Shown piece by piece: positions 31,577 through 41,071 of a stretch of 44,820 nucleotides of DNA (position 1 is its first letter; each line of letters starts with the position of its first letter). The notes under the pieces were generated by a model. That model did not search any database. It had not been told where the DNA came from and saw only the letters and a program-made list of their open reading frames with translations. Source of the stretch: Eubacterium sp. (GTDB taxonomy: Bacteria; Bacillota; Clostridia; Lachnospirales; Lachnospiraceae); the NCBI GenBank assembly GCA_017459345.1, contig JAFUDC010000067.1:1-44820 (forward strand), given 5' to 3'. Made by a program: the position numbers and the translations under genes.

Positions 31577-32677
31577 ATGGAAGATGAAAGATTAAGATTT
31601 TCTAATTTGATGGAAACACTGCTTAAGCAGGCACATCAGAATAAGAATGTACTGGAGTACAAGGATATCAACGATGTCTTTAAAGACGTTGAGCTTACTC
31701 CGGAAAAGTTTGAATGGATTCTGGATTATTTTGAGAAGCAGGGAGTCGATGTACTTAACACTTCTGAAGCAGATGACGAGGATGACTTCATCGATGACGA
31801 TGTGGAGGAAGTGGAGATCATTGATGACACGGATATTCTTGAGGGCGTGAGCCTTGAGGATCCGGTCCGTATGTACTTAAAGGAGATTGGCAATATACCC
31901 CTTCTTACGGCAGAGGAAGAAGTCTTCCTGGCCCAGAGGATCGAGAAGGGGGACGAGCAGGCCAGGAAGCAGCTGATTGAAGCCAACTTAAGGCTGGTCG
32001 TCAGCATAGCCAAGAAGTATGTAGGCCGGGGAATGTCTTTCCTTGATCTGATCCAGGAAGGCAATATGGGTCTGATGAAGGCTGTTGAGAAGTTTGATTA
32101 TAAGAAGGGGAACAAGTTTTCCACTTATTCCACCTGGTGGATCCGTCAGGCAATCACCCGGGGAATCGCGGACACGGCAAAGACCATCCGGGTTCCGGTA
32201 CATATGGTGGAGACCATCAACAAGACTCTTCGTACTTCCAGGATGCTTCTTCAGGAGCTGGGCAGAGAGCCCACCAACGATGAGATTGCCAAAAAGATGA
32301 ATATGCCGGTGTCCAAGATTGACGAGATCTTAAAGACCTCCAAGGATCCGGTATCCCTGGATACTCCCATCGGGGAGGAGGAAGACAGCCAGCTGGGCGA
32401 CTTTATCGAGGACGAGTCCCTTCTTTCTCCGGTTGATTCCGCCTCCTTCTCCATGCTGAAGGAGGAGCTCAACGAAGCCATGGAATCTCTGACAGAAAGA
32501 GAGCGCAATGTCATCAAGCTCCGCTTCGGGCTGGATGATGGCAAAACCAGAACCCTGGAGGAAGTCGGAAAGGAGTTCAACGTAACCAGAGAGCGTATTC
32601 GTCAGATTGAAGCGAAGGCACTTAGAAAGCTCCGCCATCCCAGCCGCAGCCGCAAGCTGAAGGATTTCCTGGAGTAA
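31577..32677 (+). CDS. rpoD: RNA polymerase sigma-70 factor RpoD (second copy)
   Basis: A 366-residue full-length primary-type sigma. The N-terminal region 1.1-like domain is followed by a very acidic linker (about 65-92), region 1.2 ([21 protein letters not shown]), region 2 ([17 protein letters not shown]), region 3, and region 4 with [30 protein letters not shown] 31577 is preferred over 31517 because GGGAG at 31564-31568 is eight bases upstream and the N-terminus then matches the dnaG-linked paralogue. It is monocistronic with a perfect consensus promoter and a hairpin terminator, as expected for a strongly expressed housekeeping gene. Confidence 0.95.
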   Translation: MEDERLRFSNLMETLLKQAHQNKNVLEYKDINDVFKDVELTPEKFEWILDYFEKQGVDVLNTSEADDEDDFIDDDVEEVEIIDDTDILEGVSLEDPVRMYLKEIGNIPLLTAEEEVFLAQRIEKGDEQARKQLIEANLRLVVSIAKKYVGRGMSFLDLIQEGNMGLMKAVEKFDYKKGNKFSTYSTWWIRQAITRGIADTAKTIRVPVHMVETINKTLRTSRMLLQELGREPTNDEIAKKMNMPVSKIDEILKTSKDPVSLDTPIGEEEDSQLGDFIEDESLLSPVDSASFSMLKEELNEAMESLTERERNVIKLRFGLDDGKTRTLEEVGKEFNVTRERIRQIEAKALRKLRHPSRSRKLKDFLE

Positions 32678-32706
32678 CAGCAGCATGATTATATAAAGAC
32701 ACCGAT

Positions 32707-32740
32707 ACCCCATGCACCGGATCAGTTTCCCGCATGGGGT
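32707..32740. terminator. Terminator between rpoD and the convergent gene
   Basis: A nine-bp stem ACCCCATGC / GCATGGGGT (32707-32715 and 32732-32740), followed by a T-rich stretch on the plus strand. It lies between convergent stops. Confidence 0.75.
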
Positions 32741-32745
32741 TTCGC

Positions 32746-33174
32746 TCATTCTTTGGCCTTGTTCAGAGCATTTTTTATTGCCTGGGTCAGCATCAGACTG
32801 GTATACTTATGTTCAGAATCCGGGGCCAGATCATCGATAGAGTTTATCTGGGCCAGCTGGCTGTTAATCTCATCCAGGGAGGGCTCAAGCAGGGGGTACA
32901 TGGCACTTACGCTTTCCGTGAGATTATTGAGGCTAACGGAAGTGATGTGGTTCTTATCTACAGACACTGCCACATCCACTGTATTTTCTCCCAGAGTGAT
33001 GGTGGATGTATAGACACCGGGAGTATAAATCCCTGCACTGGTGGTCACATTCTTCCCTTCCGGGGCAAACATGAAGAAAAGCAGGACAATCAGGACGATA
33101 GCCAGGCAGATAAACAGGCTGGTATAGATCAGTTCTTTCGCCTTAACGACGACGATTCTGGTTTTTGTACTCAA
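32746..33174 (-). CDS. Small membrane-anchored protein, FMN-binding-like
   Basis: A 142-residue protein with one N-terminal transmembrane helix (about 15-37) and an extracytoplasmic domain. The domain GIYTPGVYTSTITLGENTVDVAVSVDKNHITSV (in parts) recalls FMN-bind domains, where a beta sheet is followed by a helix, but the threonine flavinylation motif is not visible, so the flavin link is uncertain. The start is TTG 33174: on the minus strand GGAAGGA lies nine bases before it and no ATG is available. It is isolated, convergent with rpoD and divergent from polC. Confidence 0.6.
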   Translation of the reverse strand: MSTKTRIVVVKAKELIYTSLFICLAIVLIVLLFFMFAPEGKNVTTSAGIYTPGVYTSTITLGENTVDVAVSVDKNHITSVSLNNLTESVSAMYPLLEPSLDEINSQLAQINSIDDLAPDSEHKYTSLMLTQAIKNALNKAKE

Positions 33175-33488
33175 AGAAAACAGTCCTTCCGAAAACTAAT
33201 GATACTTTATTCTATTCTGAAGTATACTGATATATGAATTATATTTGGGAGAAATAACTCCTGAATAGGTTACGTGTAATAATTAGATAACTAATATATA
33301 CAGAATACTTTTAGTCATATAACAAGGCAGAAACAAAGGGCAGGGTCAGAGTATTGACAAGCGCCTTTGCACTGCAGGAAAGATGTAAGGCCGCCGGCCG
33401 GTATCTTTCCGAAGCGGAACGAAGCTTGGAGATACTCTGACCCTGCCCTTTGTTTCGTCTGTTTTACAAACTGACAGGAGGAAACCAT
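33175..33488. other. Intergenic region before polC
   Basis: The part near 33190-33325 is AT-rich and probably holds the promoter of the minus-strand gene; I could not define it. The rest is taken up by a long perfect inverted repeat (separate entry). AGGAGG at 33476-33481 is the polC ribosome binding site. Confidence 0.5.
33330..33456. repeat. 25-bp perfect inverted repeat with structured loop
   Basis: Arms 33330-33354 and 33432-33456 are exact reverse complements. The 77-base loop holds a second hairpin, GGAAAGAT (33377-33384) with ATCTTTCC (33403-33410), topped by a GC-rich GGCCGCCGGCC. In RNA this is a ~127-base stem ending about 20 bases before the polC ribosome binding site. Could be a leader RNA or a small non-autonomous mobile element. 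Confidence 0.85.
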
Positions 33489-36400
33489 ATGCTTGATGGA
33501 CAGACATTCCCGGAGGTCTTTCCGGATTTTCGAATCCCGGATGACCTGCGCTATACCTTATCGAATATGATCGTGACCAAGGTTGTCATGCGTCAGCAGG
33601 ATCGTCAGCTGATCGTGCATCTTAAGGGTGAGCATGTGATAGGGAAAAAGCTGATCAATAAGATTGCCTATGATCTGAAGACCCAGCTTTTCGGAAAGAC
33701 CCAGGTCTTCCTCACGATTGATGATACCTATGAGTTATCCCCCCTCTATACCTTAGAGCAGCTGACCAGGGATTACTGGAACTCTATCCTCTATGAGGTC
33801 AGAAGAATGGGGCAGGTGGAATACAGCCTGCTGAAAAAGAGTGAGTGGGGGGTGGAAGGAGATATCCTCACCCTGCTTCTGGAGGATTCCTTCCTGGCCA
33901 GGAAGAAGGCCAGGGAACTGAAGGAGTATCTGGAGTCCATGTATGCTCACCGCTTCGGGAAAGAAATCCAGGTGGGATTCAACTTCACCGAGGATGCCAA
34001 GAATGCCTTCTACAGGGCAAGGGACCATAAGCTGAACCTGGAGGTGGGCCTGGTGATGGATCAGGTCAGGAAGGCCGAGGCGGAAAAAGGCGGCAGCCTG
34101 GGAGAAGGCACCGGGGAGGATGTCGGTGCGGCCAATGGTTTGGACAATCCGGATGGAAACCTGTCAGGAAGCGGTCAGGCCAAAGACGTCAAACCCAGAA
34201 GACAGTATTCCGGCAATTTCTTTGAGGAGAGGGCCAGAAGGCAGGAGTTTTCCTCCCGCCGCAGATCAAAGGATCCGGAGGTTATCTACGGCAGAGACTG
34301 TGACGGGGAGATCGTCCCCATCAGTGAGATCGTGGATGAGATCGGACAGGTGGTGATCCGGGGAAAGATTATGAATATCGAACTTCGGGAGATCCGGAGG
34401 GAGAGGACCATTGTAAGCTTTGCCATCACAGACTTTACCGATTCCATCCTGGGCAAGATATTTCTGAAAAATGACCAGCTGCCCGACTTTTTAGGACAGT
34501 TTGAGAAGGGAAGATTTTACAAGATTAAGGGACTTCCCAAAAACGATACCTTTGAGCATGACATTACCCTGACCTCCATTGAGGGGATCAAGCCCATTCC
34601 GGATTTTACCGTAAAGAGGATGGATAAAAGTCTGGAAAAGAGGGTGGAGCTGCATCTGCATACGGTTATGAGTGACCTGGACAGTGTGGTGGATATCGGG
34701 CAGGCCATAAAAACTGCCAAAGAGTGGGGGCACAAGGCCGTCGCGATCACGGACCATGGTGTTCTGCAGGCCTTTCCCATCGCCAACCACTGCATCAGCA
34801 TGGAGGAACCCTTTAAGATTCTTTACGGTGTGGAGGGATATTTTGTTGATGATTTAAAGACTCTGGTTGTCAATGCCAAAGAGCAGACCCTGATGGATGA
34901 TTATGTGGTTTTCGACCTGGAGACCACGGGCTTTTCCCCTGTTCAGGATGAGATTATCGAGATTGGGGCGGTCAAGGTCCGGGCGGGCAAGGTCACCGAC
35001 CACTACAGTGTCTTTGTCAATCCCGGAAGGCCCATCCCTCCAAGAATCACGGAGCTTACCAGCATCGATGATTCCATGGTGGCGGATGCCCCGGGGATCG
35101 AGGTCATTTTGCCGGAATTCCTGGCCTTTTGCCGGGGCTGCAGCCTGGTGGCCCACAATGCGGATTTTGATGTGAGCTTTATCGAGGAGAAGGCAGTAAA
35201 GCTTGGACTTTCCACGGACTTTACCGTCCTGGACACAGTCCAGATGGCCAGGCTCCTGCTCACCGACCTCAACCGCTTCAAGCTTAATACCGTCTGCAAA
35301 TATCTGGGGATCAAGCAGGAACACCACCACAGGGCGGTGGATGATGCCAGGGTTACGGCGGAAGTATTTATCCGCTTTATCGAGATGCTTGATGAGAGGA
35401 ATGTCCACACGGTGGCTGACCTTAACGAGATGGGCCGTGTTTCCCCCGACCTGATCAAGAAGTCCATGACCTATCACGGGATCATTCTGGTGAAGAACGA
35501 GACAGGGAGAGTCAACCTCAACCGTCTGGTATCCGCTTCCCACCTGGATTACTTCAACCGCCGGCCCAGGATGCCCAAGAGCCTGATCGAGAAGTACCGG
35601 GAGGGCTTAATTCTGGGCTCAGCCTGCGAGGCGGGAGAGCTCTTCCAGGCCATTATCAAAGGAAAAAGTGAGGAGGAGATCGCCCGGATCGTCCGTTTTT
35701 ATGACTATCTGGAGATTCAGCCTCTAAGCAATAACCGGTTCATGATCGAAAGTGACCGCTATGATGCCAGGTCGGACGAGGATCTTAAAGATTACAACCG
35801 CAGGATCGTGGAACTGGGTGAACGATATAACAAGCCGGTGGTGGCAACCTGTGATGTACATTTCCTGAATCCGGAGGATGAACTCTACCGCAGGATTCTC
35901 CAGGCCGGCAAGGGCTTTGCCGATGCAGACCGGCAGGCTGAGCTTTATTTCAGGACCACGGAGGAGATGCTGGAGGAATTCTCCTATCTGGGTGAGGATA
36001 AGGCCATGGAGGTGGTGGTTACCAACACCAACAAGATTGCGGACATGATTGAGAAGATTTCCCCGGTTCACCCGAAGAAATGTCCTCCGGTCATCCCGGA
36101 TTCAGACAGAACCCTGACGGAGATCTGTTACAAGAAGGCTCACGAGATCTATGGCCCCGACCTGCCGGAGATTGTGGAGGAGAGACTTTCCAGAGAGCTC
36201 AACTCGATCATCTCCAACGGCTTTGCGGTCATGTATATTATTGCCCAGAAGCTGGTCTGGGACTCCAACGACCATGGATACCTGGTAGGGTCAAGAGGAT
36301 CGGTAGGGTCCTCCTTCGTCGCCACCATGTCCGGAATCACTGAGGTTAATCCCCTGTCTGCCCATTACATTTGCCCCAAATGCCATTTTGTCGATTTTGA

Positions 36401-38000
36401 CTCCGAGTATGTTAAGCCCTATACCATGAAGGGCATGTCCGGCTGTGATATGCCTGACCGGGACTGCCCGGTATGCGGGACCCGGCTCATCAAGGAGGGC
36501 CACGATATCCCCTTTGAGACCTTCCTGGGATTTAAGGGCAACAAGGAGCCGGATATCGACCTGAACTTCTCCGGAGAATACCAGGGCAAGGCCCATAAAT
36601 ATGTGGAGGTAATCTTCGGGGAAGGGTCCGCATTTCGTGCGGGAACTATCGGAACCATCGCCGACAAGACCGCCTACGGCTACGTGATGAAATACTTTGA
36701 AGAGCGGGGAATCCACAAGAGGCGCTGCGAGATCGAGCGGATTGCCCAGGGCTGCACCGGGGTCAAGAGGACCACCGGTCAGCACCCGGGGGGAATCATC
36801 GTGGTGCCCCATGAGCATGAGATCTATGAGTTTACTGCCATCCAGCATCCGGCCAATGATGTGAATACAGACATTGTGACGACACATTTTGAGTACCATT
36901 CCATTGACCATAACCTTTTAAAGCTGGATATCCTGGGTCACGATGATCCCACTATGATTCGAAGGCTGGAGGATCTTACCGGCATCGATGCCAAGACCAT
37001 CCCCCTGGATGACCCGGATGTCATGTCCCTCTTCCACGGCACTCAGGTGATGGGGATTCGTCCTGAAGATATCGGAGGAGTGGAGCTGGGATCCATGGGT
37101 GTTCCGGAGTTTGGCACCGAATTCGTCATGCAGATGCTTAAGGATACCAATCCCCAGTGCTTTTCTGACCTGGTGCGCATTTCCGGCCTGTCCCACGGCA
37201 CGGACGTATGGCTGGGCAACGCCCAGACCCTGATCGAGAACGGGCAGGCGGAGATTTCCACAGCCATCTGCTGCCGTGACGATATTATGACCTATCTGAT
37301 CAATATGGGGCTGGACAAGGAACAGTCCTTCACCATCATGGAGGCGGTAAGAAAGGGCAAGGGATTAAAGCCGGATTGGGAGGAGGAGATGCTTTCCCAC
37401 GGGGTTCCGGACTGGTATATCTGGTCCTGCAAGAAGATCAAGTACATGTTCCCAAAGGCTCATGCTGCAGCCTATGTCATGATGGGATGGCGGGTGGCCT
37501 GGTATAAGGTTCACCATCCGGTGGCCTACTATGCAGCATTTTTTGCCATCCGTGCTTCCGCCTTCTCCTACGAAATCATGTGCCGGGGACCGGAGCGGCT
37601 TGCAGCTGCCCTTGAGGAACTGCAAAAAACACCTAAGGATCAGCAGACCAAGAAAGATCAGGATACCATCCGGGATGGGAGAATTGTCCAGGAAATGTAT
37701 GCAAGAGGCATATCTTTTGTCCCCATTGATATCTATAAGGCAAAGGCCAGGGAGTGCCTGATTATCGACGAGACCCACATCATGCCCCCCATATCCAGTG
37801 TGGAGGGGCTGGGCGATAAGGCCTGCGAGCAGGTGGAGGAAGCAGCCAGACGGGGTTCCTTTACCTCTCTGGATAATTTCCGTGAGCAGGCCAAGGTCAG
37901 CAAGACCAATGTGGAAAAGATGGTGGAGCTGGGCATCCTCAAGGGATTGCCGGAGAGTGACCAGCTGACCTTTGATTTCTTCCTGGCAGGACAGGAATGA
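33489..38000 (+). CDS. polC: DNA polymerase III alpha subunit, PolC type
   Basis: The 1503-residue replicative polymerase of Gram-positive bacteria. In order: an N-terminal domain, a Gly/Asp-rich linker (about 205-240), an OB fold (~280-370), a PHP domain starting VELHLHTVMSDLDSVV (~385), the proofreading exonuclease inserted in PHP (VFDLETTGF ~472, HNADFDVSF, HHRAVDDAR ~614), the zinc-binding pairs CPKC and CPVC (~961-995), the polymerase palm with catalytic Asp residues in EPDIDLNF (~1019), and the C-terminal helix-hairpin-helix region. ATG 33489 follows AGGAGG by seven bases; the frame upstream overlaps the inverted repeat. It appears monocistronic. Confidence 0.98.
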   Translation: MLDGQTFPEVFPDFRIPDDLRYTLSNMIVTKVVMRQQDRQLIVHLKGEHVIGKKLINKIAYDLKTQLFGKTQVFLTIDDTYELSPLYTLEQLTRDYWNSILYEVRRMGQVEYSLLKKSEWGVEGDILTLLLEDSFLARKKARELKEYLESMYAHRFGKEIQVGFNFTEDAKNAFYRARDHKLNLEVGLVMDQVRKAEAEKGGSLGEGTGEDVGAANGLDNPDGNLSGSGQAKDVKPRRQYSGNFFEERARRQEFSSRRRSKDPEVIYGRDCDGEIVPISEIVDEIGQVVIRGKIMNIELREIRRERTIVSFAITDFTDSILGKIFLKNDQLPDFLGQFEKGRFYKIKGLPKNDTFEHDITLTSIEGIKPIPDFTVKRMDKSLEKRVELHLHTVMSDLDSVVDIGQAIKTAKEWGHKAVAITDHGVLQAFPIANHCISMEEPFKILYGVEGYFVDDLKTLVVNAKEQTLMDDYVVFDLETTGFSPVQDEIIEIGAVKVRAGKVTDHYSVFVNPGRPIPPRITELTSIDDSMVADAPGIEVILPEFLAFCRGCSLVAHNADFDVSFIEEKAVKLGLSTDFTVLDTVQMARLLLTDLNRFKLNTVCKYLGIKQEHHHRAVDDARVTAEVFIRFIEMLDERNVHTVADLNEMGRVSPDLIKKSMTYHGIILVKNETGRVNLNRLVSASHLDYFNRRPRMPKSLIEKYREGLILGSACEAGELFQAIIKGKSEEEIARIVRFYDYLEIQPLSNNRFMIESDRYDARSDEDLKDYNRRIVELGERYNKPVVATCDVHFLNPEDELYRRILQAGKGFADADRQAELYFRTTEEMLEEFSYLGEDKAMEVVVTNTNKIADMIEKISPVHPKKCPPVIPDSDRTLTEICYKKAHEIYGPDLPEIVEERLSRELNSIISNGFAVMYIIAQKLVWDSNDHGYLVGSRGSVGSSFVATMSGITEVNPLSAHYICPKCHFVDFDSEYVKPYTMKGMSGCDMPDRDCPVCGTRLIKEGHDIPFETFLGFKGNKEPDIDLNFSGEYQGKAHKYVEVIFGEGSAFRAGTIGTIADKTAYGYVMKYFEERGIHKRRCEIERIAQGCTGVKRTTGQHPGGIIVVPHEHEIYEFTAIQHPANDVNTDIVTTHFEYHSIDHNLLKLDILGHDDPTMIRRLEDLTGIDAKTIPLDDPDVMSLFHGTQVMGIRPEDIGGVELGSMGVPEFGTEFVMQMLKDTNPQCFSDLVRISGLSHGTDVWLGNAQTLIENGQAEISTAICCRDDIMTYLINMGLDKEQSFTIMEAVRKGKGLKPDWEEEMLSHGVPDWYIWSCKKIKYMFPKAHAAAYVMMGWRVAWYKVHHPVAYYAAFFAIRASAFSYEIMCRGPERLAAALEELQKTPKDQQTKKDQDTIRDGRIVQEMYARGISFVPIDIYKAKARECLIIDETHIMPPISSVEGLGDKACEQVEEAARRGSFTSLDNFREQAKVSKTNVEKMVELGILKGLPESDQLTFDFFLAGQE

Positions 38001-38008
38001 CAGATGAT

Positions 38009-38071
38009 GCAGATAAAACAGCTGTAGGGAATGATTATGAACCCGGCCTTTTATCTGCAGCTGTTTTTTTT
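38009..38071 (+). terminator. polC terminator with two alternative stems
   Basis: AAAACAGCTG (38015-38024) pairs with CAGCTGTTTT (38058-38067), followed by T residues. GCAGATAAAA (38009-38018) can instead pair with TTTTATCTGC (38049-38058). The two stems share bases and exclude each other in part. Confidence 0.75.
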
Positions 38072-38072
38072 C

Positions 38073-38101
38073 GTGACAATATGACAAATTAATGCTATGA
38101 T
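38073..38101 (+). promoter_or_regulatory. Candidate promoter of the carbonic anhydrase gene
   Basis: GTGACA (38073-38078), 17 bases, TATGAT (38096-38101), about 38 bases before the start codon. Confidence 0.55.
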
Positions 38102-38138
38102 AGAACAAGCGAGCTTATGTTGATCGAGGGAGGTTTTT

Positions 38139-38627
38139 ATGCCATATATCAAGAATGCAAAGCTTCTGGGCAATGCCTGGGCAGCCAGGGGAGCAGTTAT
38201 CGTGGGTAACGTCACTATTGGCGATGAGAGCTCGGTCTGGTATAATGCAGTGATCCGGGGAGACCAGTCGGAAATCGTAATCGGGTCAGGAACCAATATC
38301 CAGGATGGAGTGGTGGTTCACTGCAGCGTAGGATATCCGATTCGAATAGGCAACTCTGTGACCATCGGTCATAATGCGGTGATACATGGCTGTACGATTG
38401 GTAATAATACCTTGATCGGTATGGGAGCCATCATCATGAACGGAGCTGTGATCGGAGAAGACTGCATTATTGGTGCCGGAAGCCTGGTAACAGGAGGAAC
38501 CGTGATTCCGGATGGGATGCTGGCTCTGGGTTCACCGGCCAGGGTAGTCCGCCCCCTTACCGAGGAGGAGAAGCAGTCCAACCAGACCAATGCGATTGCA
38601 TATATGCTGATGAAAACCGCCCAGTAA
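38139..38627 (+). CDS. Gamma-carbonic anhydrase family protein
   Basis: A 162-residue left-handed beta-helix protein built of hexapeptide repeats (IVGNVTIGDESSVWYNAVIRGD and on). The three metal-binding histidines of the family are in place: one in DGVVVHC and two in IGHNAVIHG. Such YrdA/PaaY-like proteins form trimers with zinc or iron at the interfaces; some are carbonic anhydrases, others have no proven activity. AGGGAGG precedes ATG 38139. It is flanked by a terminator and followed by an unrelated gene, so context gives little help. Confidence 0.92.
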   Translation: MPYIKNAKLLGNAWAARGAVIVGNVTIGDESSVWYNAVIRGDQSEIVIGSGTNIQDGVVVHCSVGYPIRIGNSVTIGHNAVIHGCTIGNNTLIGMGAIIMNGAVIGEDCIIGAGSLVTGGTVIPDGMLALGSPARVVRPLTEEEKQSNQTNAIAYMLMKTAQ

Positions 38628-38696
38628 TGATGCGTAAAGCCGGCATCCGAACGATTATGTCACAAAAATACTATTGTTTATCTAGGAGGCAATGCA

Positions 38697-39746
38697 ATGT
38701 CCGACCAGGAATTGATACAGGAGCCTAATACAGAAGCCGGGACAGATCCGGCCAATACAGGTTCTGTCAGGAAGAAAAAAAGGTATCAGGGTTACGATGT
38801 AGATAAGATTAAGAACAGGAAGCACAGCGGCAGGCGGCCATGGTTCTGGAAGGTTTTAGGTATCAGTCTTCTGCTTTCCATGGTGATTGTTGCCGGAGCC
38901 TGTATGTATTTTGTAGCCGGTGACCAGAAAAAGACAGATTACCTGTCCGGAATCAATGAGGCTAATACCATGGATGCCCTCCTGGAAGGCCACAAGAATA
39001 TCACCATCACCCAGAGCTATTCGCATCTGGCTGATGAGATAGATTACACCTCTGTCCGCTATGTTACCAAAACCAAGAGCGGGGACTACTACTCCTATCT
39101 GAAGATTGAACAGACAGAGGAGGAGAATAAGGAAGTTATCAAGGATAAGTGCCTCTACCGCTACGATGGCAGCTTTTCCAGGTTCTATGGTCTGATCGGG
39201 GATGATTATGAGAAGGTCTGCGTGGCAGAAATTGAAGGCAGCGTATACCAGAACAACGGTAAAGAAACTATTGAGGATGAGAGTGATAAGGGAACTTTAA
39301 TCAATATCAAGGCTTCCTACACCGTCCAGGACGGGGACAGCTATTCCACAACCTTTGGTTTTGAGCCCGGAAGCAGGATTGAAAAGACCATCATCCTGGA
39401 CAAGGAGACCCGCATCATCACATCCGCCACGGAAGAGTGCAATGATGAGGAATTCTACAGTTATCTTGTAGAGTATGATGGCGAGGATAAGATGCCCAGA
39501 TTCTATCAGGCCATTCAGAAGAAGAAGAAATCCAGAAAGTGCATGGTTTACAAAGATTACGGTACGGAGAATTCCAGCTTCTATACCTTCGATGTTCCTT
39601 ATGATGTCTATTTTGCGGTGCTGGATCAGGAAGGATATAAGTGCTATGTGGATGCCGAGTGTACCAGAGAATTTTCTGAATACCAGCTTCAGGTTGAGAA
39701 TCCGGAAGGGACGGTCAAGCTGTATCTGAAGAAGGAAAAAGAATAA
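38697..39746 (+). CDS. Anchored extracytoplasmic protein of unknown function
   Basis: A 349-residue protein I do not recognise. The first ~55 residues are cytoplasmic and basic (KKKRYQGYDVDKIKNRK). One transmembrane helix at about 57-79 (VLGISLLLSMVIVAGACMYF) puts the rest outside. The extracellular part is Tyr/Asp/Glu-rich and beta-like, with repeated patterns such as YYSYLKIEQTEEEN, resembling LolA/outer-surface scaffold-like folds only loosely. AGGAGG at 38684-38689 supports ATG 38697; an ATG at 38692 is out of frame. A hairpin terminator follows. Confidence 0.7.
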   Translation: MSDQELIQEPNTEAGTDPANTGSVRKKKRYQGYDVDKIKNRKHSGRRPWFWKVLGISLLLSMVIVAGACMYFVAGDQKKTDYLSGINEANTMDALLEGHKNITITQSYSHLADEIDYTSVRYVTKTKSGDYYSYLKIEQTEEENKEVIKDKCLYRYDGSFSRFYGLIGDDYEKVCVAEIEGSVYQNNGKETIEDESDKGTLINIKASYTVQDGDSYSTTFGFEPGSRIEKTIILDKETRIITSATEECNDEEFYSYLVEYDGEDKMPRFYQAIQKKKKSRKCMVYKDYGTENSSFYTFDVPYDVYFAVLDQEGYKCYVDAECTREFSEYQLQVENPEGTVKLYLKKEKE

Positions 39747-39753
39747 TTAATGA

Positions 39754-39783
39754 AAATGCCGCATAGATTTGCGGCTTTTTTCT
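39754..39783 (+). terminator. Rho-independent terminator
   Basis: GCCGCA / TGCGGC stem (39758-39763 with 39770-39775) followed by a T run. A second hairpin AGAAGAGG / CCTCTTCT lies at 39792-39813. Confidence 0.85.
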
Positions 39784-39851
39784 TATACTCAAGAAGAGGA
39801 TGGCCCCTCTTCTGCAGGATTTTAATTGATTAAGAATAAAGAGGAAGATTC

Positions 39852-41030
39852 ATGGATATTGCGGGAGGCAGCAGAAGATTATATTATGACAATGCCTATG
39901 AGAGACAGTTTGATGGAGTGGTAACCGGAAGCGGCCGGGATGAGAGAGGGGCTTACATTCTTTTAGACCAGACTCTGTTTTTCCCGGAGGGAGGCGGACA
40001 GCCTTCTGACAGAGGAACCATCAATGGTATAAGGGTTAAGGATGTACAGCTGGCCGGCGGCCAGATCCGCCACTATATTGATGGTTTTGCTGCGGGAGAT
40101 GAGGTGCATGGAGAGATCGACTGGGATTTCCGCTTTGATCTCATGCAGCAGCATTCCGGCGAGCACATTGTAAGCGGGATGATTCATGAGAAGTTCGGTT
40201 ATGATAATGTGGGCTTCCACATGGGAGAGGAGTTTATTACCATAGACCTGAACGGGGAGATCAGCAAAGACCAGCTTAGCGAGCTTGAAGCCGAAGCCAA
40301 TGCCTATATCTGGACCAACAGAAAAACCAGGGCATTCTTTGCCACAGAGGAGGAGAAGGTATCCCTTCCCTACAGGAGCAAGCTGGAGCTTACCGGCGAG
40401 GTGAGGATCGTGGAATTCCCCGGAGCAGACCTTTGTGCCTGCTGCGGTCTGCATGTAAATTATACAGGAGAAATCGGTCTGATCAAGCTTGTAAGTGTCC
40501 ATCATTTTCGCAGCGGGGTCCGCATTGAGATGCTTTCCGGCAAGAGGGCATTTGCTTTTCTGAATACCCACTGCGGCCAGAACAGCCGGATTGCGGCACT
40601 TCTCTCTGTCAAGCCGGACGGGACCTGTCAGGCTCTTCAGAAGATTCAAAAAGATGCCTATGAACTTCAGGGCAGGCTGCTGGCTTTGGAAAAGGAAAAG
40701 TATCAGATGATTGCAGACCGGTGCTCAGGTCTTGATAAGGTACTGGTCCTGGTCCGCGGACTGAGTCCTGCCGATGTGAGAAAATGTGCCGATGCAGTGC
40801 TTGATGTCTCAGGCGGTATCTGCGTCCTCATGTCCGGGGATGACCGGACAGGTTACCGTTACGCTGCAGGTGTCAGGGATGGGGATATCCGGGACCTGGT
40901 GAAGGCGATTAATAAAGAATTATCCGGCAGAGGCGGCGGGAAGCCCGTATTTGCCCAGGGGTCGGTGCAGGGGAAACTGGAGGATATCAACCGGTTTTTT
41001 GAGACAAGAGGGTATACTATAGTTAAATGA
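39852..41030 (+). CDS. Alanyl-tRNA editing protein, AlaX long form
   Basis: A 392-residue free-standing editing enzyme that removes wrongly attached Ser or Gly from tRNA-Ala. The N-terminal beta domain has FFPEGGGQPSDRG; the editing site is QQHSGEHIVSG (zinc His pair) and CACCGLHV (Cys and His ligands). A coiled coil at ~245-285 leads to a DHHA1-like C-terminal domain ending in GRGGGKPVFAQGSVQG, as in the C-terminal part of AlaRS. The ribosome binding site is GAGGAAG. The lipoprotein gene follows after 41 bases, possibly cotranscribed. Confidence 0.92.
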   Translation: MDIAGGSRRLYYDNAYERQFDGVVTGSGRDERGAYILLDQTLFFPEGGGQPSDRGTINGIRVKDVQLAGGQIRHYIDGFAAGDEVHGEIDWDFRFDLMQQHSGEHIVSGMIHEKFGYDNVGFHMGEEFITIDLNGEISKDQLSELEAEANAYIWTNRKTRAFFATEEEKVSLPYRSKLELTGEVRIVEFPGADLCACCGLHVNYTGEIGLIKLVSVHHFRSGVRIEMLSGKRAFAFLNTHCGQNSRIAALLSVKPDGTCQALQKIQKDAYELQGRLLALEKEKYQMIADRCSGLDKVLVLVRGLSPADVRKCADAVLDVSGGICVLMSGDDRTGYRYAAGVRDGDIRDLVKAINKELSGRGGGKPVFAQGSVQGKLEDINRFFETRGYTIVK

Positions 41031-41071
41031 ACCGGACTTGAAGATTAAGACCGTAGAAAGAAGGGGATTAT

